DNA of 64,000 nucleotides from Tubiluchus corallicola (lineage: Eukaryota > Priapulida > Priapulimorpha > Priapulimorphida > Tubiluchidae), in the NCBI GenBank assembly GCA_030141605.1, contig JAQGDQ010000399.1:15001-79000 (forward strand), read 5' to 3'. Position 1 is the stretch's first letter. Each line of letters starts with the position of its first letter. The notes under the pieces are model-generated. The model did not search any database, was not told the DNA's origin, and saw nothing but the letters and a program-made list of their open reading frames with translations. A program made the translations under genes and the position numbers. This document shows, in pieces, positions 38,201-48,500 of the stretch.

Positions 38201-40685
38201 AGAGATTTGTCAACCTAATGAAAGTGCGGCCCGGGCGATTAATTGGGTGTCCATGCCACGATCCCAAAGATAGTGCGGGTAAGTGCGGGTAGTTTTTTCT
38301 ACTAGATCGGATGCCATTAACACTTACAAGACGGTTGTAGCTTAATAACACTGTACTACACAGACTGTGTGATACATATTACTAATATGCATTGTACTGA
38401 AATTACCAATATCTGTCCTGAAAGTAGAAATATATGGTTTGTAATATAAATTTTAATAACTTCTAAAATAGTTTCTTGAGTGTAGTAGTAATGATGCACG
38501 CAGGTCGGATGCAAAAAAATCGTTATTAGGTCTTTCTGTACTTGGCTCCTTGATCTAACTGCATGTGGCCCGCAGGAATAGCGGAAAAGTTTAATGTGGC
38601 CCGGCTAGTCAGATAATTTGCACACCCCTGTTTTAAGTCGTTTAGTAAGAGATTATACTACAATAACTTGTAAGGTGTTAACTTGCATAAAAAGCAGGAA
38701 CACATTTAAGAGCATCAGTATGTACCTTTGAATGTATGTTGTTTTGTCCAAAATCAAGCTGGACTTCTGCATTATTACATCATAATGATGTGAAATAATG
38801 TCAGTTTTTTTTTGTAAGTCTACGTTTTCTACCATATAACCTGGCATTTGTGCATTCCAACATATAATCACAGTAATTGCATGAGCAATTTCGGTTTCCC
38901 ATGTGTGTATTGGTGTGTATTATACATGATGCATAATCGGATGATGGCGTCATGTGCGAATGAATGCGGATCATGTATCAGGCATTACCGATTCCACACG
39001 TTTAAATACAAACTGTTGTACATGCATTACAGAGCACGGATAATGCACCATGCGTTATGCGCACATGTAAGTGTACAGTGACAGCATTAATACAGAATAT
39101 CAGCAGTAAGTTGATAGTAATGTGTTACCTTTCTTTGCAATAATCAGTAACCTTTTTAGATGGGTAGGTCTGGGAACGTACCACCTGGTACTACTGTGGA
39201 CCACACCATAGTGCATCCTAACGAATTCGACTTTTACCTGTGCTCTCATTATGGAATCCAGGTATTTTGTAAAAATATAGTTATACTCGATATTTTAAAT
39301 AGCAGTTAAGTATAGAAATTGTTTAACCCATTTAATTTCTGATATGGTGGTAATTTACTGGTAAAAAGTTGTATTTTAAGTAGAATTTACAAAAAATATG
39401 TAAACCCATTCAGTGTCTGCTAGTTGTTGTTACTTTTTAACACCTTTAATTAAGAATCATGTCAGTTTTTGCTCAAGTACCTGCACCTTTGTTTTTGAAT
39501 TTCCTTAGCTTTGTTTGCTTGGGAATCTCTTAATTGTTTTGTACTTTGTCAGTTGTTTACTCAAGAATCATGTAATTCTATAACTTTGTGTGTTTTCTCA
39601 TTTAGGGGACAAGTCGACCAGCCAAGTATCAGATTCTCTGGGATGATAACAAATTTACTTCAGACGAAATACAAAAGCTGACTTACCAGTTGTGCCACAC
39701 GTACGTTAGGTGCACTCGCAGTGTGTCTATACCAGCTCCGACGTACTATGCCCACTTGGTGGCATTCCGGGCTCGTTGTCTCGTTGCAGAAAAACAGTAC
39801 AGCAGGTAACTAGAACAGATAGAAAATGAGTTTTTGAAGAAAACTTTGTTTGATAAATGTGTGGACAGGCTTTGAGATTCTTCCTTTTGCATTTCACTCG
39901 CAGAATTAAAAATGTCATGAGTAACAAAAACTTAATTGTGCTTTATCAAAATTTTACATAGATCCTATTCTTGTTAGTCAACAATTTTCGGGTTATTGTT
40001 AATTATTGTGTATCCAGACTAAACGGTTTTCTCGCCAAAAACTGCAAGTAATTCGCAAGCGGGTTCACACTAGAGAGTAATGTCTGCTGCGAGTTACTCC
40101 CTGCAGCAAATGCGAGCAAATCTAGTGACAGATCTTGCTGCAGTATTCAGACTAAAGAGAAATTCATTGTTTCACCAATGATAAATTTTATATTTTTGTT
40201 TTGATTAATGAACCTTTACAGAGTGAACATTGAGGGCTCTAATCTGTGTACACTTGTCGAACTATTTCGTGATTCGTCTATGGCAAAATTTAACTCACTT
40301 CGTTATAAAGCTTAACTCGCCATAATGCCAACTTTTTTCCCTTCCAAAGTGGGTGGTATAAAGAGATTTGACTGTATGTGTTTTGGCCAATCTTGAACAG
40401 AAATAGTATGAACCTACTGCTGTAATCCGTGATAAGTTTGACTTCTAAATCCAGAGAACCAAGTTTTCTTGTGTATATAATTTGATAACATCTTGTTGAC
40501 AGCTACCAATGTTTCCACCCGATATAAATGTTACGACTATTATTTTCAATGTTTTTGAGTGTTCTTGTTTTCTCTTTACTAGTCAAGGTTCTGCTGTTAC
40601 TGCTGGGAGGGAAATACTGATTCCTCTCGAGAAACTACAAGAATTGGTGCAGGCTCACGTCGATCAGGGCATGTACTTTGCATAA
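17212..40685 (+). CDS. AGO: Argonaute protein (AGO clade), 20 exons
   Basis: Exons: 17212-17254, 17538-17669, 19778-19906, 20692-20926, 21156-21270, 24195-24379, 24552-24691, 26409-26619, 27368-27515, 28156-28275, 30745-30867, 31808-31944, 32995-33179, 34039-34198, 35662-35818, 36818-36943, 37563-37697, 39160-39261, 39606-39805, 40583-40685. All phases join, giving 961 residues. A basic, then Glu/Ser-rich N-terminal extension (about 1-120) precedes the N domain, L1 (VGRSFY, about 282), PAZ (about 330-450), MID and PIWI. The guide 5'-phosphate pocket is intact: Y634, K638, Q650, K671, K675 (human AGO2 Y529, K533, Q545, K566, K570). The slicer tetrad is D702 (GADVTHP), E741 (KEIIED), D773 (YRDGVSEG) and H911 ([11 protein letters not shown]). 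The C-terminus is the conserved MYFA. It should bind small RNAs and cleave targets. It is AGO, not PIWI clade, yet clearly diverged from vertebrate AGO1-4. Confidence 0.95.
18116..18592. mobile_element. Tc1/mariner-pogo-like MITE in Argonaute intron 2
   Basis: Decayed termini are TAGTCGGCTCCATTTATTA on the left and, read inward from the right, CAGTAGCTGCCGCTTAACAG. The element is flanked by TA. The body aligns with 19128-19340, which begins CAGTAAACGCCGTTTATTAG. A further right-end fragment is at about 25470-25492. No transposase. Confidence 0.6.
19128..19340 (+). mobile_element. Partial second copy of the pogo-like MITE
   Basis: It begins with CAGTAAACGCCGTTTATTAG and parallels 18116-18330 through ataaaaactgt, taattgac and agagctttt. 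Its right end is not recognisable. It lies in Argonaute intron 2. Confidence 0.55.
20274..20619. mobile_element. hAT-like MITE family C, copy 1
   Basis: The termini (CCTGGGCCAAATTATGACC, and inward from the right CAGGGCTGTATTATCC) are inverted. The body matches the elements at 30303 and 31974 (ggggccccaggttaatgaaat..., tcgtgatatattttagc, gcttatgaggcc). The flanks GCTGATGC and GCTGACAT look like a decayed 8-bp duplication. Argonaute intron 3. Confidence 0.65.
21497..22165. mobile_element. hAT-like MITE with perfect 8-bp target duplication
   Basis: The 669-bp element starts CAGGGATGAACCGGAT and ends GGCACATCCCTA. It is flanked by the identical octamer ATACAAAT at 21489-21496 and 22166-22173. 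The interior is rich in GGATC/GATCC-type palindromic motifs near both ends. Short open frames inside it are not genes. Argonaute intron 5. Confidence 0.85.
22480..22765 (-). pseudogene. Decayed LINE reverse transcriptase fragment
   Basis: On the minus strand, short RT blocks appear in shifted frames: [19 protein letters not shown], then [18 protein letters not shown], then [18 protein letters not shown], corresponding to the fingers and the first catalytic region. Stops and frameshifts separate them. It is antisense within Argonaute intron 5. Confidence 0.7.
22774..24194. other. Rest of Argonaute intron 5, nothing recognised
   Basis: AT-rich intronic sequence. The acceptor at 24194 is a weak AT-rich tract ending in 'aaag'. 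Confidence 0.3.
24692..26408. other. Argonaute intron 7, nothing recognised except a MITE end
   Basis: About 25470-25492 resembles the right end of the pogo-like MITE at 18592. The rest is unremarkable AT-rich intron. Confidence 0.3.
27217..27266 (+). repeat. Interstitial telomere-like TTAGGG tract
   Basis: About 50 bp of TTAGGG, TTGGGT and TTTGGGG variants in Argonaute intron 8. A shorter degenerate TTAGGATTAGGATTAAGG tract is at about 42380. Confidence 0.75.
28490..29040. mobile_element. Possible degraded DNA transposon
   Basis: The left part repeats TCATGATACACATC-type words. The right part ends with GGGTCTATCGTTACAGGCCT, which resembles a hAT terminus. I cannot define matching termini or a target duplication. 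Confidence 0.3.
29041..30302. other. Argonaute intron 10, first part, nothing recognised
   Basis: AT-rich intronic sequence with no supported element. Confidence 0.25.
30303..30655. mobile_element. hAT-like MITE family C, copy 2
   Basis: It starts CAGGGCCAGATTTTGG and ends GGTAATCCAGCCTTG, imperfect inverted ends of the CAGGGC type. The flanking octamers AACTCACT and AACACACC match at 6 of 8 positions. The body aligns with copies at 20274 and 31974. Argonaute intron 10. Confidence 0.75.
31496..31674. mobile_element. Small foldback/MITE with ~24-bp inverted ends
   Basis: The arms at about 31496-31519 and 31651-31674 share an inverted core, CTTTCACAAGCCAGA, with 20 of 24 positions matching. 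The loop is about 130 bp. Superfamily not determined. Argonaute intron 11. Confidence 0.55.
31974..32378. mobile_element. hAT-like MITE family C, copy 3, perfect target duplication
   Basis: The 405-bp element begins CAGATCCGGATTATGAC and ends GGGTAACCCGTCCCTG. It is flanked by the identical octamer ATTGTCAC at 31966-31973 and 32379-32386. It lies only about 30 bp after the donor of Argonaute exon 12. Confidence 0.88.
33521..33870 (+). repeat. Dispersed repeat family B, copy 1
   Basis: It starts at a 'taggtgggtagcaggagacg' stretch, continues through CCATTATAATGCAAGG, a GTAGGTAGGTGATTTAGTCA block and a CGTGCGTGC region, and ends near GGAGGA...AAAATGTACA. It aligns with 44877-45195. Argonaute intron 13. 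Superfamily unknown. Confidence 0.65.
34199..35037. other. Argonaute intron 14, first part, nothing recognised
   Basis: AT-rich intronic sequence before the hAT element at 35046. Confidence 0.25.
35046..35525. mobile_element. hAT-like MITE (CAGTGGCGGCT type)
   Basis: The left end is CAGTGGCGGCTCGTG; inward from the right end it reads AGTGGCAGCTTGT. The flanking octamers GTAATGAT (35038-35045) and GTAATGAG (35526-35533) match at 7 of 8. The interior carries two overlapping meaningless open frames. Argonaute intron 14. Confidence 0.75.
36929..37142 (+). repeat. Tandem duplication that copies the exon 16 splice donor
   Basis: The segment 36929-37009, holding the last 15 bases of exon 16, its donor and the first 66 bases of the intron, recurs at 37050-37142. 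The second copy therefore contains GCTAATTTCAGCAG followed by a GT donor at 37065. That donor has itself grown into four near-identical hexamers (GTACAG, GTATAG, GTATAG, GTATGC). Confidence 0.9.
38134..38630. mobile_element. hAT-like MITE with perfect 8-bp target duplication
   Basis: The 497-bp element starts CAGGGCTGTGCAAATTG and ends AATTTGCACACCCCTG, inverted ends of about 16 bp. It is flanked by TTTTAAGT at 38126-38133 and 38631-38638. Near the ends it carries repeated GCGGCCCGC-type words, very GC-rich against the AT-rich intron. Argonaute intron 17. Confidence 0.9.
40290..40375 (+). mobile_element. Right end of a Tc1/mariner-like MITE
   Basis: It aligns with the right half of 43220-43395 through CATAATGCCAAC, CTTTTTT and the terminal GGTATAAAGAGATTTGACTG, followed by TA. 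The left end is not found. Argonaute intron 19. Confidence 0.55.
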
Positions 40686-40781
40686 ATCGTTTCTGAAAAT
40701 TCGCGCCACATGGTAATGAGTGAAGTTGTGCAATGTGCAACTTTAAGAAACGTTAATGAGCCACATTCAGATTATGGAACT

Positions 40782-40835
40782 AATAAAATCTGACTTCAAA
40801 ACACAAACCACAAAAACTGTTGAAAAGTCAATAAA
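40782..40835 (+). terminator. Candidate polyadenylation signals of Argonaute
   Basis: AATAAA hexamers lie at 40782-40787 and 40830-40835, about 100 and 145 bases after the Argonaute stop codon at 40683-40685. Further downstream AT-rich sequence to 41820 shows no gene. Confidence 0.5.
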
Positions 40836-41844
40836 TACAATCGTTGTTTTATCTTTAGAACACAAATGATCGAAATTTAATGAATGTTTCCAGTATCTCA
40901 TTCTAGTGTTTCCTTGCATCGTGAATCTGTGATTACATTATTATTTTCAATACTTTCACACTTACTGATTAGATACTATGTTAGGATGTTGCTAATGGAA
41001 AGTCTTTGCTTTTTTGTTTGTCATCTTGATAAAAACAGACTTTCGACTGGTGTAAATAAACACCTGTATTATGTTTGTACTACATTTTCTATCAGTAAGC
41101 ATTTTTTGTTTATTCCTTATGTCAAAATGATATAACGTGGTATCTTAGTGCTTAGCATATTAATAAGTATTAAATAGTGCCGTGCTTTTTTAATAGCATG
41201 GTATTTAATTTTTGCACTTTTTATGAAAGAATGCTATTTTTATTATATACCTTTTCACCGTGTAATGATTGTAGATGCTGTATAATTATTGGTATTATAG
41301 TCGAGCATCATATTTGGTGTATTAATTCATTAGTTTGCTGTTACATGTAAAATAATGTTTTTGCAACACTTAGAATTATGTTATCCATTTATATACAATA
41401 ATAATTATGCTATATACGTATAAAATATATCGCGTTATTTTTTTCAGTCATTGTTTTGCACATTATTTTGTAATTGTGTGTAATTTTACTAAGAGTTAAA
41501 TTTGCTATGACACTTATTAGCAATTATGTAGTTTGGTTATTGCACAGAAGTGACAGACATTTATACAATTTATTAAGTTTGTTCGTACTGTCGGTACGTG
41601 TATTTGCATTGTAGTCTGAATTTTTAATATCGTAGTTAAAAATTTATTGCTCATTAGTGAATAGTTAACTTTTTCAATGCTATTACTAAAAATTGGGAAA
41701 AAATATATTTTGAAAAAAATATTGTTCATTGAGGTAAAAATAACATTGTAAACTTGAAAATCCTGTAAAATTTTAGTTAAGTGTTAATGAAAGTAAGAAA
41801 GACAGCAGGCTTAAATTAAATAAGATTTATCAGCTGTACCCATT

Positions 41845-42010
41845 AAGGGTAGCTGACTCAATGACCAATTGGTCTTTCGCTACCCTTTCTCCTGCACCCC
41901 CTTAACTCTTTCCTTTATGCTTAATTTATCCTTTTTAATCAATAACTATAAAAATAATAGTCAATTTGGATACTGGTGTAAATGAGATAAATAAAAATGC
42001 CTATATCTAT
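41845..42010 (+). mobile_element. 3' tail of a second LINE family with the same hairpin
   Basis: The hairpin is AAGGGTAGC (41845-41853) paired with GCTACCCTT (41879-41887), enclosing TGACTCAATGACC, AATT and GGTCTTTC. The tail follows after about 100 bases: AGATAAATAAAAATGCC and then a CTATATCTATGTCTG end. The layout and terminal words parallel the LINE at 15620-16749, but the surrounding sequence differs. No coding part is recognisable, so it is a very short 5'-truncated copy. Confidence 0.65.
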
Positions 42011-43219
42011 GTCTGTAACAATCTGTGATTACTATATAGTGATATATAAGCATGTACTAGATGTACCATAAATTTGCCAAAATTTGTTTAAGAAATTCTG
42101 TTAAAAATATAGTTACTTGATTTTACTGTATGATATTCATTCAGAAAAGTACTTTCCGCAAGGAAGTACAACTTCATGAAACAAATTTCAATGTGTTTGT
42201 TTCGATTTTAGTTACCAGTTAAGTTCAGTTTTGTGTTTGCAAAACAATGACAAAATATTCATGAGCTTTTTCCAAGGTTTTAAGCTTTTACCCACACCAG
42301 TACAAGTCAGGCAGTTTTTGGTAACTGACTGAAGTTCACAATTTCCAATACACAAGAAATTAGATCCTGAAGCACATTAGGATTAGGATTAAGGTTAGGG
42401 TATTTAAATTGTGTGGGGAATTGTAAACTCCTTCCTGGCAGTGAGTTAAATCTTCCTTAGCTCTATAACTGAGTTAAAGAGGCACAAGAGTTTGGCTTGC
42501 AAAAATTACTGCATGCGCAGTCTCTATTGCAACTCACCAGAAAAACAAACAAAATTTTGGTGTAACAGATTACAATTATACAAAGTCATTTCTCTCTAGT
42601 GAACAATTATACAAAGTTAGATCACTTCTCTCTAGTGAACAATTACACAAAGTTATCATTTCTCTCTAGTGAAGTCGTGGCTATTACAAGTGCAGTAAGT
42701 GCAGGATTTTGAACAGCAACAAATTTTGTAAATTCCAAGTCGTCTGATAACAAGGTACTACGCTAAACTGACCCTACAATCAAATCTTGATAACAATGGT
42801 AACAAAACAGATATTCAAGAAGCAGTTAATCACACAGATTTAATATTGTTTTATTTCAAAAGACCTACAAAATTCATTGATAAAAAATTTACAAACTAAT
42901 TTAACATCACCCAACATAACATAGACAATATGCAAACACTTAGGCTATAGTGATACACCGACAATTTATACTCCCATTTAATATTAATAATTTTAACACT
43001 ATTTAAAATCTATTTGATTAAGACTCCAGCACCATGTATTTGAATCCATAACCATATTTGACAAATGTAATTAAAGTCACGTAATCCCATTAGCCAGGCA
43101 TTTTTAAACCAGCCTTTTATACCAAAAGTACTGATATACCCAAAAAATTAATTTATAAATAATAGTCAAAGAATAAGCCAAATATATATTCCATGCTATT
43201 TACAAAATAATTTATGATA
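42011..43219. other. Intergenic, nothing major recognised
   Basis: Around 42580-42680 three imperfect ~31-bp tandem units share TCTCTCTAGTGAACAATTA. The rest is AT-rich. Confidence 0.35.
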
Positions 43220-43395
43220 TACAGCCAAACCTCATTATGTCTCTCCTTTACGATGCCAACCTCACTTAACGCTCAATATTTTGAGCAACATTTGCACAGA
43301 CATGTATATATTAATGCACTTCATTATAATGCCAAACTCACTTAATGACAACTTTTTTGCAGTCTCATAGCAAGCGGTATAAAGAGGTTTGACTA
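43220..43395. mobile_element. Tc1/mariner-like MITE, 176 bp
   Basis: Left end ACAGCCAAACCTCATTAT; inward from the right, ATAGTCAAACCTCTTTATAC. TA lies at both borders. It shares its right half with the fragment at 40290-40375. Confidence 0.7.
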
Positions 43396-44124
43396 TATTT
43401 ACCTATAGTAGAAAAATCATCTTTTTATTTTAAATGGTCAGTATTAAATTAATAATTGTTTGGTGAGAAATACTGTACAGTAATTCACAATGAACTACTG
43501 TTCAACAACAATTTTTGTCCATAAATAATTTATTAATTGACTCACTAGTTTTTACAAATCAGATCAAATTAGAATGTTAAACAATTTTGTAATTAATAAA
43601 CACTATTACAAATTACAATGCTCAATAACTAGCCTTACAACATGATGTTACGTAGTCAGATAGCTAGTGCAACAACTTACAGGATATCAGGAAATGTTTA
43701 AATACCATCACAAATAGATATAAACACATTATTTAATATGTTGATCAATATTTTTTATTTAACATATTTTAAAAATTCTTTCAACTTCTTACTGCCAGAA
43801 GACAAAAAATCAACAAGGTTTTTTGAACAAATAAGTTATGACGCCATTCCCATTGAGAAATCAACATAAACCACGTCGTTCATGCTTTTTTACAGACCTC
43901 AAGAGTTGCAAACAGTGACTTTACTAGTATTAAGATGAATGTTCTTTACGCAAAAATTAAATGCTCTTTCTCAAGGTATTGTCCGTTTTTACCTATTCTT
44001 TTTGGTTCCTTCTGTACAGAGAAGAACAATCAAGAGACACTCGTTAATATCACAATTATTTCCAGCTAACCACTGATTGAGCATATCACTGTCTTAGTCT
44101 GGCAATTTCAGAACGACAAGTACT
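43396..44124. other. Intergenic, nothing recognised
   Basis: AT-rich sequence with no supported gene or repeat. Confidence 0.25.
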
Positions 44125-44324
44125 AAGTGGCGTTTACATGGCATCCGGAGTGCGGATGTGAAATAGATAAAATTCGTTTATATTGTTTTCAATGCACTCA
44201 TTTATCAGGCCTGTGTTATGCATTCTTTTTTGCAGCTATTCCTATTGATTTTTATACGCAGTTATTCTGCAGGTGAATAACGTACAATGCATAACACATT
44301 CCAAATGCCAAGTAAATACCACTT
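44125..44324. mobile_element. 200-bp MITE with ~28-bp inverted ends
   Basis: Left end AAGTGGCGTTTACATGGCAT; inward from the right, AAGTGGTATTTACTTGGCAT. About 22 of 28 positions match. The target duplication is unclear, so the superfamily is open. Confidence 0.7.
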
Positions 44325-44876
44325 AAATCTCTAACCAGCCTAGCATGCAATGAGTTAAATGCAAGAAGCATTTTTTAACTTCAGGGCTTTCATCAGAAAT
44401 TAGATTTTTCCTTCAAATGTCAGTAGGAACAGGATTTCTGGCTAATAATGTAGTGTTTGTTAAGTTATTTATGCTTCTTTTTTAACCTGTGTTTCTAACA
44501 TAAATTAAATCAGCTCCAGCAAACCTAGCCATAAAATACGAGTGTTCTCAAAGTAAAAGTGTGGCTGAGATATGACAAAATGAACTGGACTACTGCATTA
44601 TGATGTCATAATGATGTAAAGATAATATATTTTTATGTCATTAATCCACTTTACCTACCATATAACTTGGGGATGACCACCCTCACTGCCCTCACTGGAT
44701 TTTGTTCAGTGCAAAATCTATATGGTTATAGGATTTGCTAACTAAAGTACTGTTTCTTTTGGAACAACCTGTATATTTTTGTTAAATAATTCTTGAAAGG
44801 TTTTATAAATGCTGCTACTTTACAAACAGGACTAAAACAGTATTAGAGTCCACGGTCATATAACGATATCAAGCTT

Positions 44877-45290
44877 AGGGTAGGTAGGTGGCAGGAGACG
44901 TGATAACGCCATTATAACTCAAGGTAGGTAGGTAATTTAGTCATGACATCGTTAGTTTTCATGCGTGCGTGCCAGCAGCAGATGATGCTACAAGGGTGCA
45001 GCCATTTTACTAATTCCACCAGCTGCCATTTTTATCAATTTCTCCTCGAAATCTCAGTGCGCTGTGTTTGTTTGCGACAATTGGGTTACCACCGCCTTTA
45101 CAGCCGATGCCACTATAATCCATTGATGGTTTGCCGTTAATTAACACAAGTGAAGTTGCTGACTGTCCTTGGGAGGAGGAAGAATAAAATGTACAAAAAG
45201 CTACATTCGTGTCATATTGATATCAGTATAAAGGGTAGGTAGGTGGTGGCACATATGATAACACCATTATAATACAAGGTAGGTAAGTCC
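44877..45290 (+). repeat. Dispersed repeat family B, copies 2 and 3
   Basis: 44877-45195 aligns with 33521-33870 (GGCAGGAGACGTGATAACGC, CATGCGTGCGTGC, TGTCCTTGGGAGGAGGA). A partial third copy at about 45232-45290 repeats only the first part (GGTAGGTAGGTGG ... CCATTATAATACAAGG). Confidence 0.65.
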
Positions 45291-45508
45291 TCGAAATCGG
45301 CCGAAAACTTGATATCATTACATATGGATGGCCCTTTAGTCTTTAACAACGATAAAGGAGTACACAAATCTAACATTTTTTCTAGATCTTCAATAACACA
45401 CGATTACATCATCGATGAAAATAGATTTATAGGGTACACAACAGACGTCAGTTTCATAACTTTTACCTAAATAATAACAAACAAATATCACAAATACACA
45501 TCCTACTG

Positions 45509-48500
45509 TCACCTTCTCTTCTTTCTTGTCATTTTTATTTTCTTTGCTTCTTCCTCCAGTTTCATATCTGTCAGATCTTCCAATTTCCCCAGCCGTGTAC
45601 TAAAAATTGAGTGAAAGCAAAAAATAATAATAAATAAAATAAGCAAAGATGAAAAGAACAAATTAATCTACAATGCAACAAAAACATTGAATGCTTGCAG
45701 CAGGAAGTGAACGCTGGCAAACATTTTATTAAACATTTTATCAAAAATTATTTTGCTCATAAATGTAGCAGTAATAAGAATATAAAGATTATTGCACAAC
45801 ACGCATTATCATGTTTATAAAATTAACCTAATACAGAACGAACAAACTTAACCTTCAAGATAATCCGTGAAAATCAATCGGGGCACATGTCAATAAATAA
45901 CTTTCGCTATCTAGAATGGCATAAAAATTAGTTGCAAGAATCAATTAAGTTTAATCTGGTTCCAATAAATGAAAAGCAATGACATTTAATTTGCAACTAT
46001 ATAGAAGTTAGCTTCTGCAAAATAGAAAAAAAACATAATAGACAACATTGAGAGCAACCGCACAACCGTTTAAATTGCAAATTTAGTTGTAGGTAGCACG
46101 AATCAAAGCTACATGTACTGACTTGTAGACAAGTTCATGACAAGGTTTGCAGTAAGAAATAAATGCAGGAAATTTACCATATTTACTGCTGTACTACTAT
46201 TACCTAACTTGCTAGCTTACCTTCGAGCTTCCTCTTTCATTTGCTGAGTAAAACTAGATTCCATATTGTAATCATCGTCATCTGACTCGTATCTGTACCT
46301 AAATAATCATTAAAAAGTTTAATGTCAAACTCGCGTGTACTTTTTCCACCCATAAACATGCTGTTAAGTGTAGCAATGCTGCATTTCCTGCTAAATTTCT
46401 CCACGGCTGCTTCTATGTGGCACTCTATTCCATTCTCTGTTTCTCTAGATACCTAGCCAGCTTGATAGAAACTTGACAGTGCCCTCATATGTAAAGGTTC
46501 GGCTATATGCAATCACACTGTCAGCTTTTTTTACATAACCCATAATACATGTTATTTACTCTTTTTCTAATTTCAGTAAATGAATGATCTTTCACCTATT
46601 ACCTTATTAGAATACCACTTCAGAAAAAATCGATTGCTAATTCTACTTACCGGTTTCTATCGTAGCCAAATATTTCAGTAATGTACTTGGACACATCTTG
46701 CTCATTAACCTCTCCCTCTTCGTCACAAATGAAGTCGTCCATGTCTGAGTCCCACTCTTCCTCTTCCTCATCTTCCGTCTCTTCCAAATACGGATTTCGG
46801 AAAGCTGGAGTTTTAAAAACTGCACATTATGAAATACCAATCAGTAGGGTTTGCAAATCGAATGGCTAATTAAGCTAAAAGTGGAATCATTATCATTAAT
46901 TTGTCATCATTATAACAGAAAGGGCAGGTAAATAGACAATTGTGTTTTCTGGCTCCCTCCAAAATTATGCCAGTATACACGTGCATGCATGCAGGCACAC
47001 ACACATATAAAACACTACATTCTTGTATTACATCAATTCTTGCGTCAGTTCAAAATTTTTATTCCAGGAGCTGGAATTATCATGTATTTTTATTAACTGC
47101 TCAGACTCAGTTTAGTAAAAGGTTCTGGTTCAACACCTGAAAAACTGAAAAAACGAAATGGTGCGATAGGGTTTGTTTTGCCATTTCCGAAGTTTCTTAC
47201 ATCAGTACAAACACTAACAAATTGTATGATAAAACAAAACTCTGCAGTTTCCTAAATCTACCACAAAAAAAACAAAAGCTTGGAATTGTCTCTTTTTTCT
47301 GTAAGCACAACTGTATGTCATTTTTCTATGCAATTAAGAACCAAAACAACAAAAAAAAGAGAAACCTCTTTACCTCCTCTTTTATAGTAAGCACCAATGG
47401 GTGGAAGATCCTTCGATACGCCTCTCTTATACACTTTGCCGATCGGTGGTAGTTTTCTTGGTTTACCATCAACCAAATTTGGTTTTTGAGGAATACTATT
47501 ATCAACAATCTTGGCATTTTGTTCTTTTAACCTTGGGGAATTACTATGTTTGAGTCTTGATTGAACATTCGACATTTTCGGGCGCTTTGAGTCAGATAAC
47601 CCTACATCAGAGCCAGTACGCTTAATGGGACTGGGATGATATTCTAGTTGTTTACGTTGTGATGTTCCTTCTTTTTTGGGATGTATTTTCTCTTGGCTGT
47701 CGTTCACTTCTAGAATGTCAATGTCCTTATATTTATGCTTCGTACTTCTGTTGTTTGGTGCCATTTTTCTTGAACTGTGTTCTGAAGCAGACCTTTTTGC
47801 CAGAAGAGCTTCAAGTTCAGCAATTTCCCTCTTCTTGGCTTCTAGCATTTCGTTGATATCGACAGCCTTGTTTTCTAATTCTTGCACTTTTCCAGATTGT
47901 ACACCATAATCCCTATCGACAGAATTATCTCTTTTATGTGATTTCTTTTCGCCACGATGACTAGAAAAACCTGCATGCTTAGTACCGTCAGTCGATTTTG
48001 TTTTTAAGCTACAAACATTGCTCGAAACTTGTTTGTCATTTCTACTGACATCAGATTTCGATGACACAACAGGCTTCTTTTGTTCAAGTTTATTGCTAGA
48101 TTTTCCATGAGACTGTTTGTGAGCTGAATTAAGTCTTAACTGAGAATTAGAAAACGCCTTTAATTTACTACCTGAAGACTGTTCGGAAGCATCATTACCC
48201 GTAGAGCTAATACATTTTTTTGACTTATTATCCTGATGATATTTTGAACTGCTACCGTTAGCACTGCTAGCAACATTTTTTATTCTACCTCCCGACGAAA
48301 GTTTAGAACTGCTGTTACCAGTGCCACTTGTAAACTGTTTGTATTTGTCACTTGAGGAATATTTAGAACTGCTGCTTGTAGAATTGCTCAAAGACTGTTT
48401 TTGTTTGTCACCTGACGAACGCTTAGAAGTATTGGTATTAGAACTACTAGTAGATTCTTTTGGTTTGTCATGAGATGAATGTTTTGAAATGTGGTTGTGC

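Noticed and set aside
40020-40165. Possible MITE between two CAGACTAAA words
   Set aside because: The words are direct, not inverted, and no borders or target duplication could be defined.
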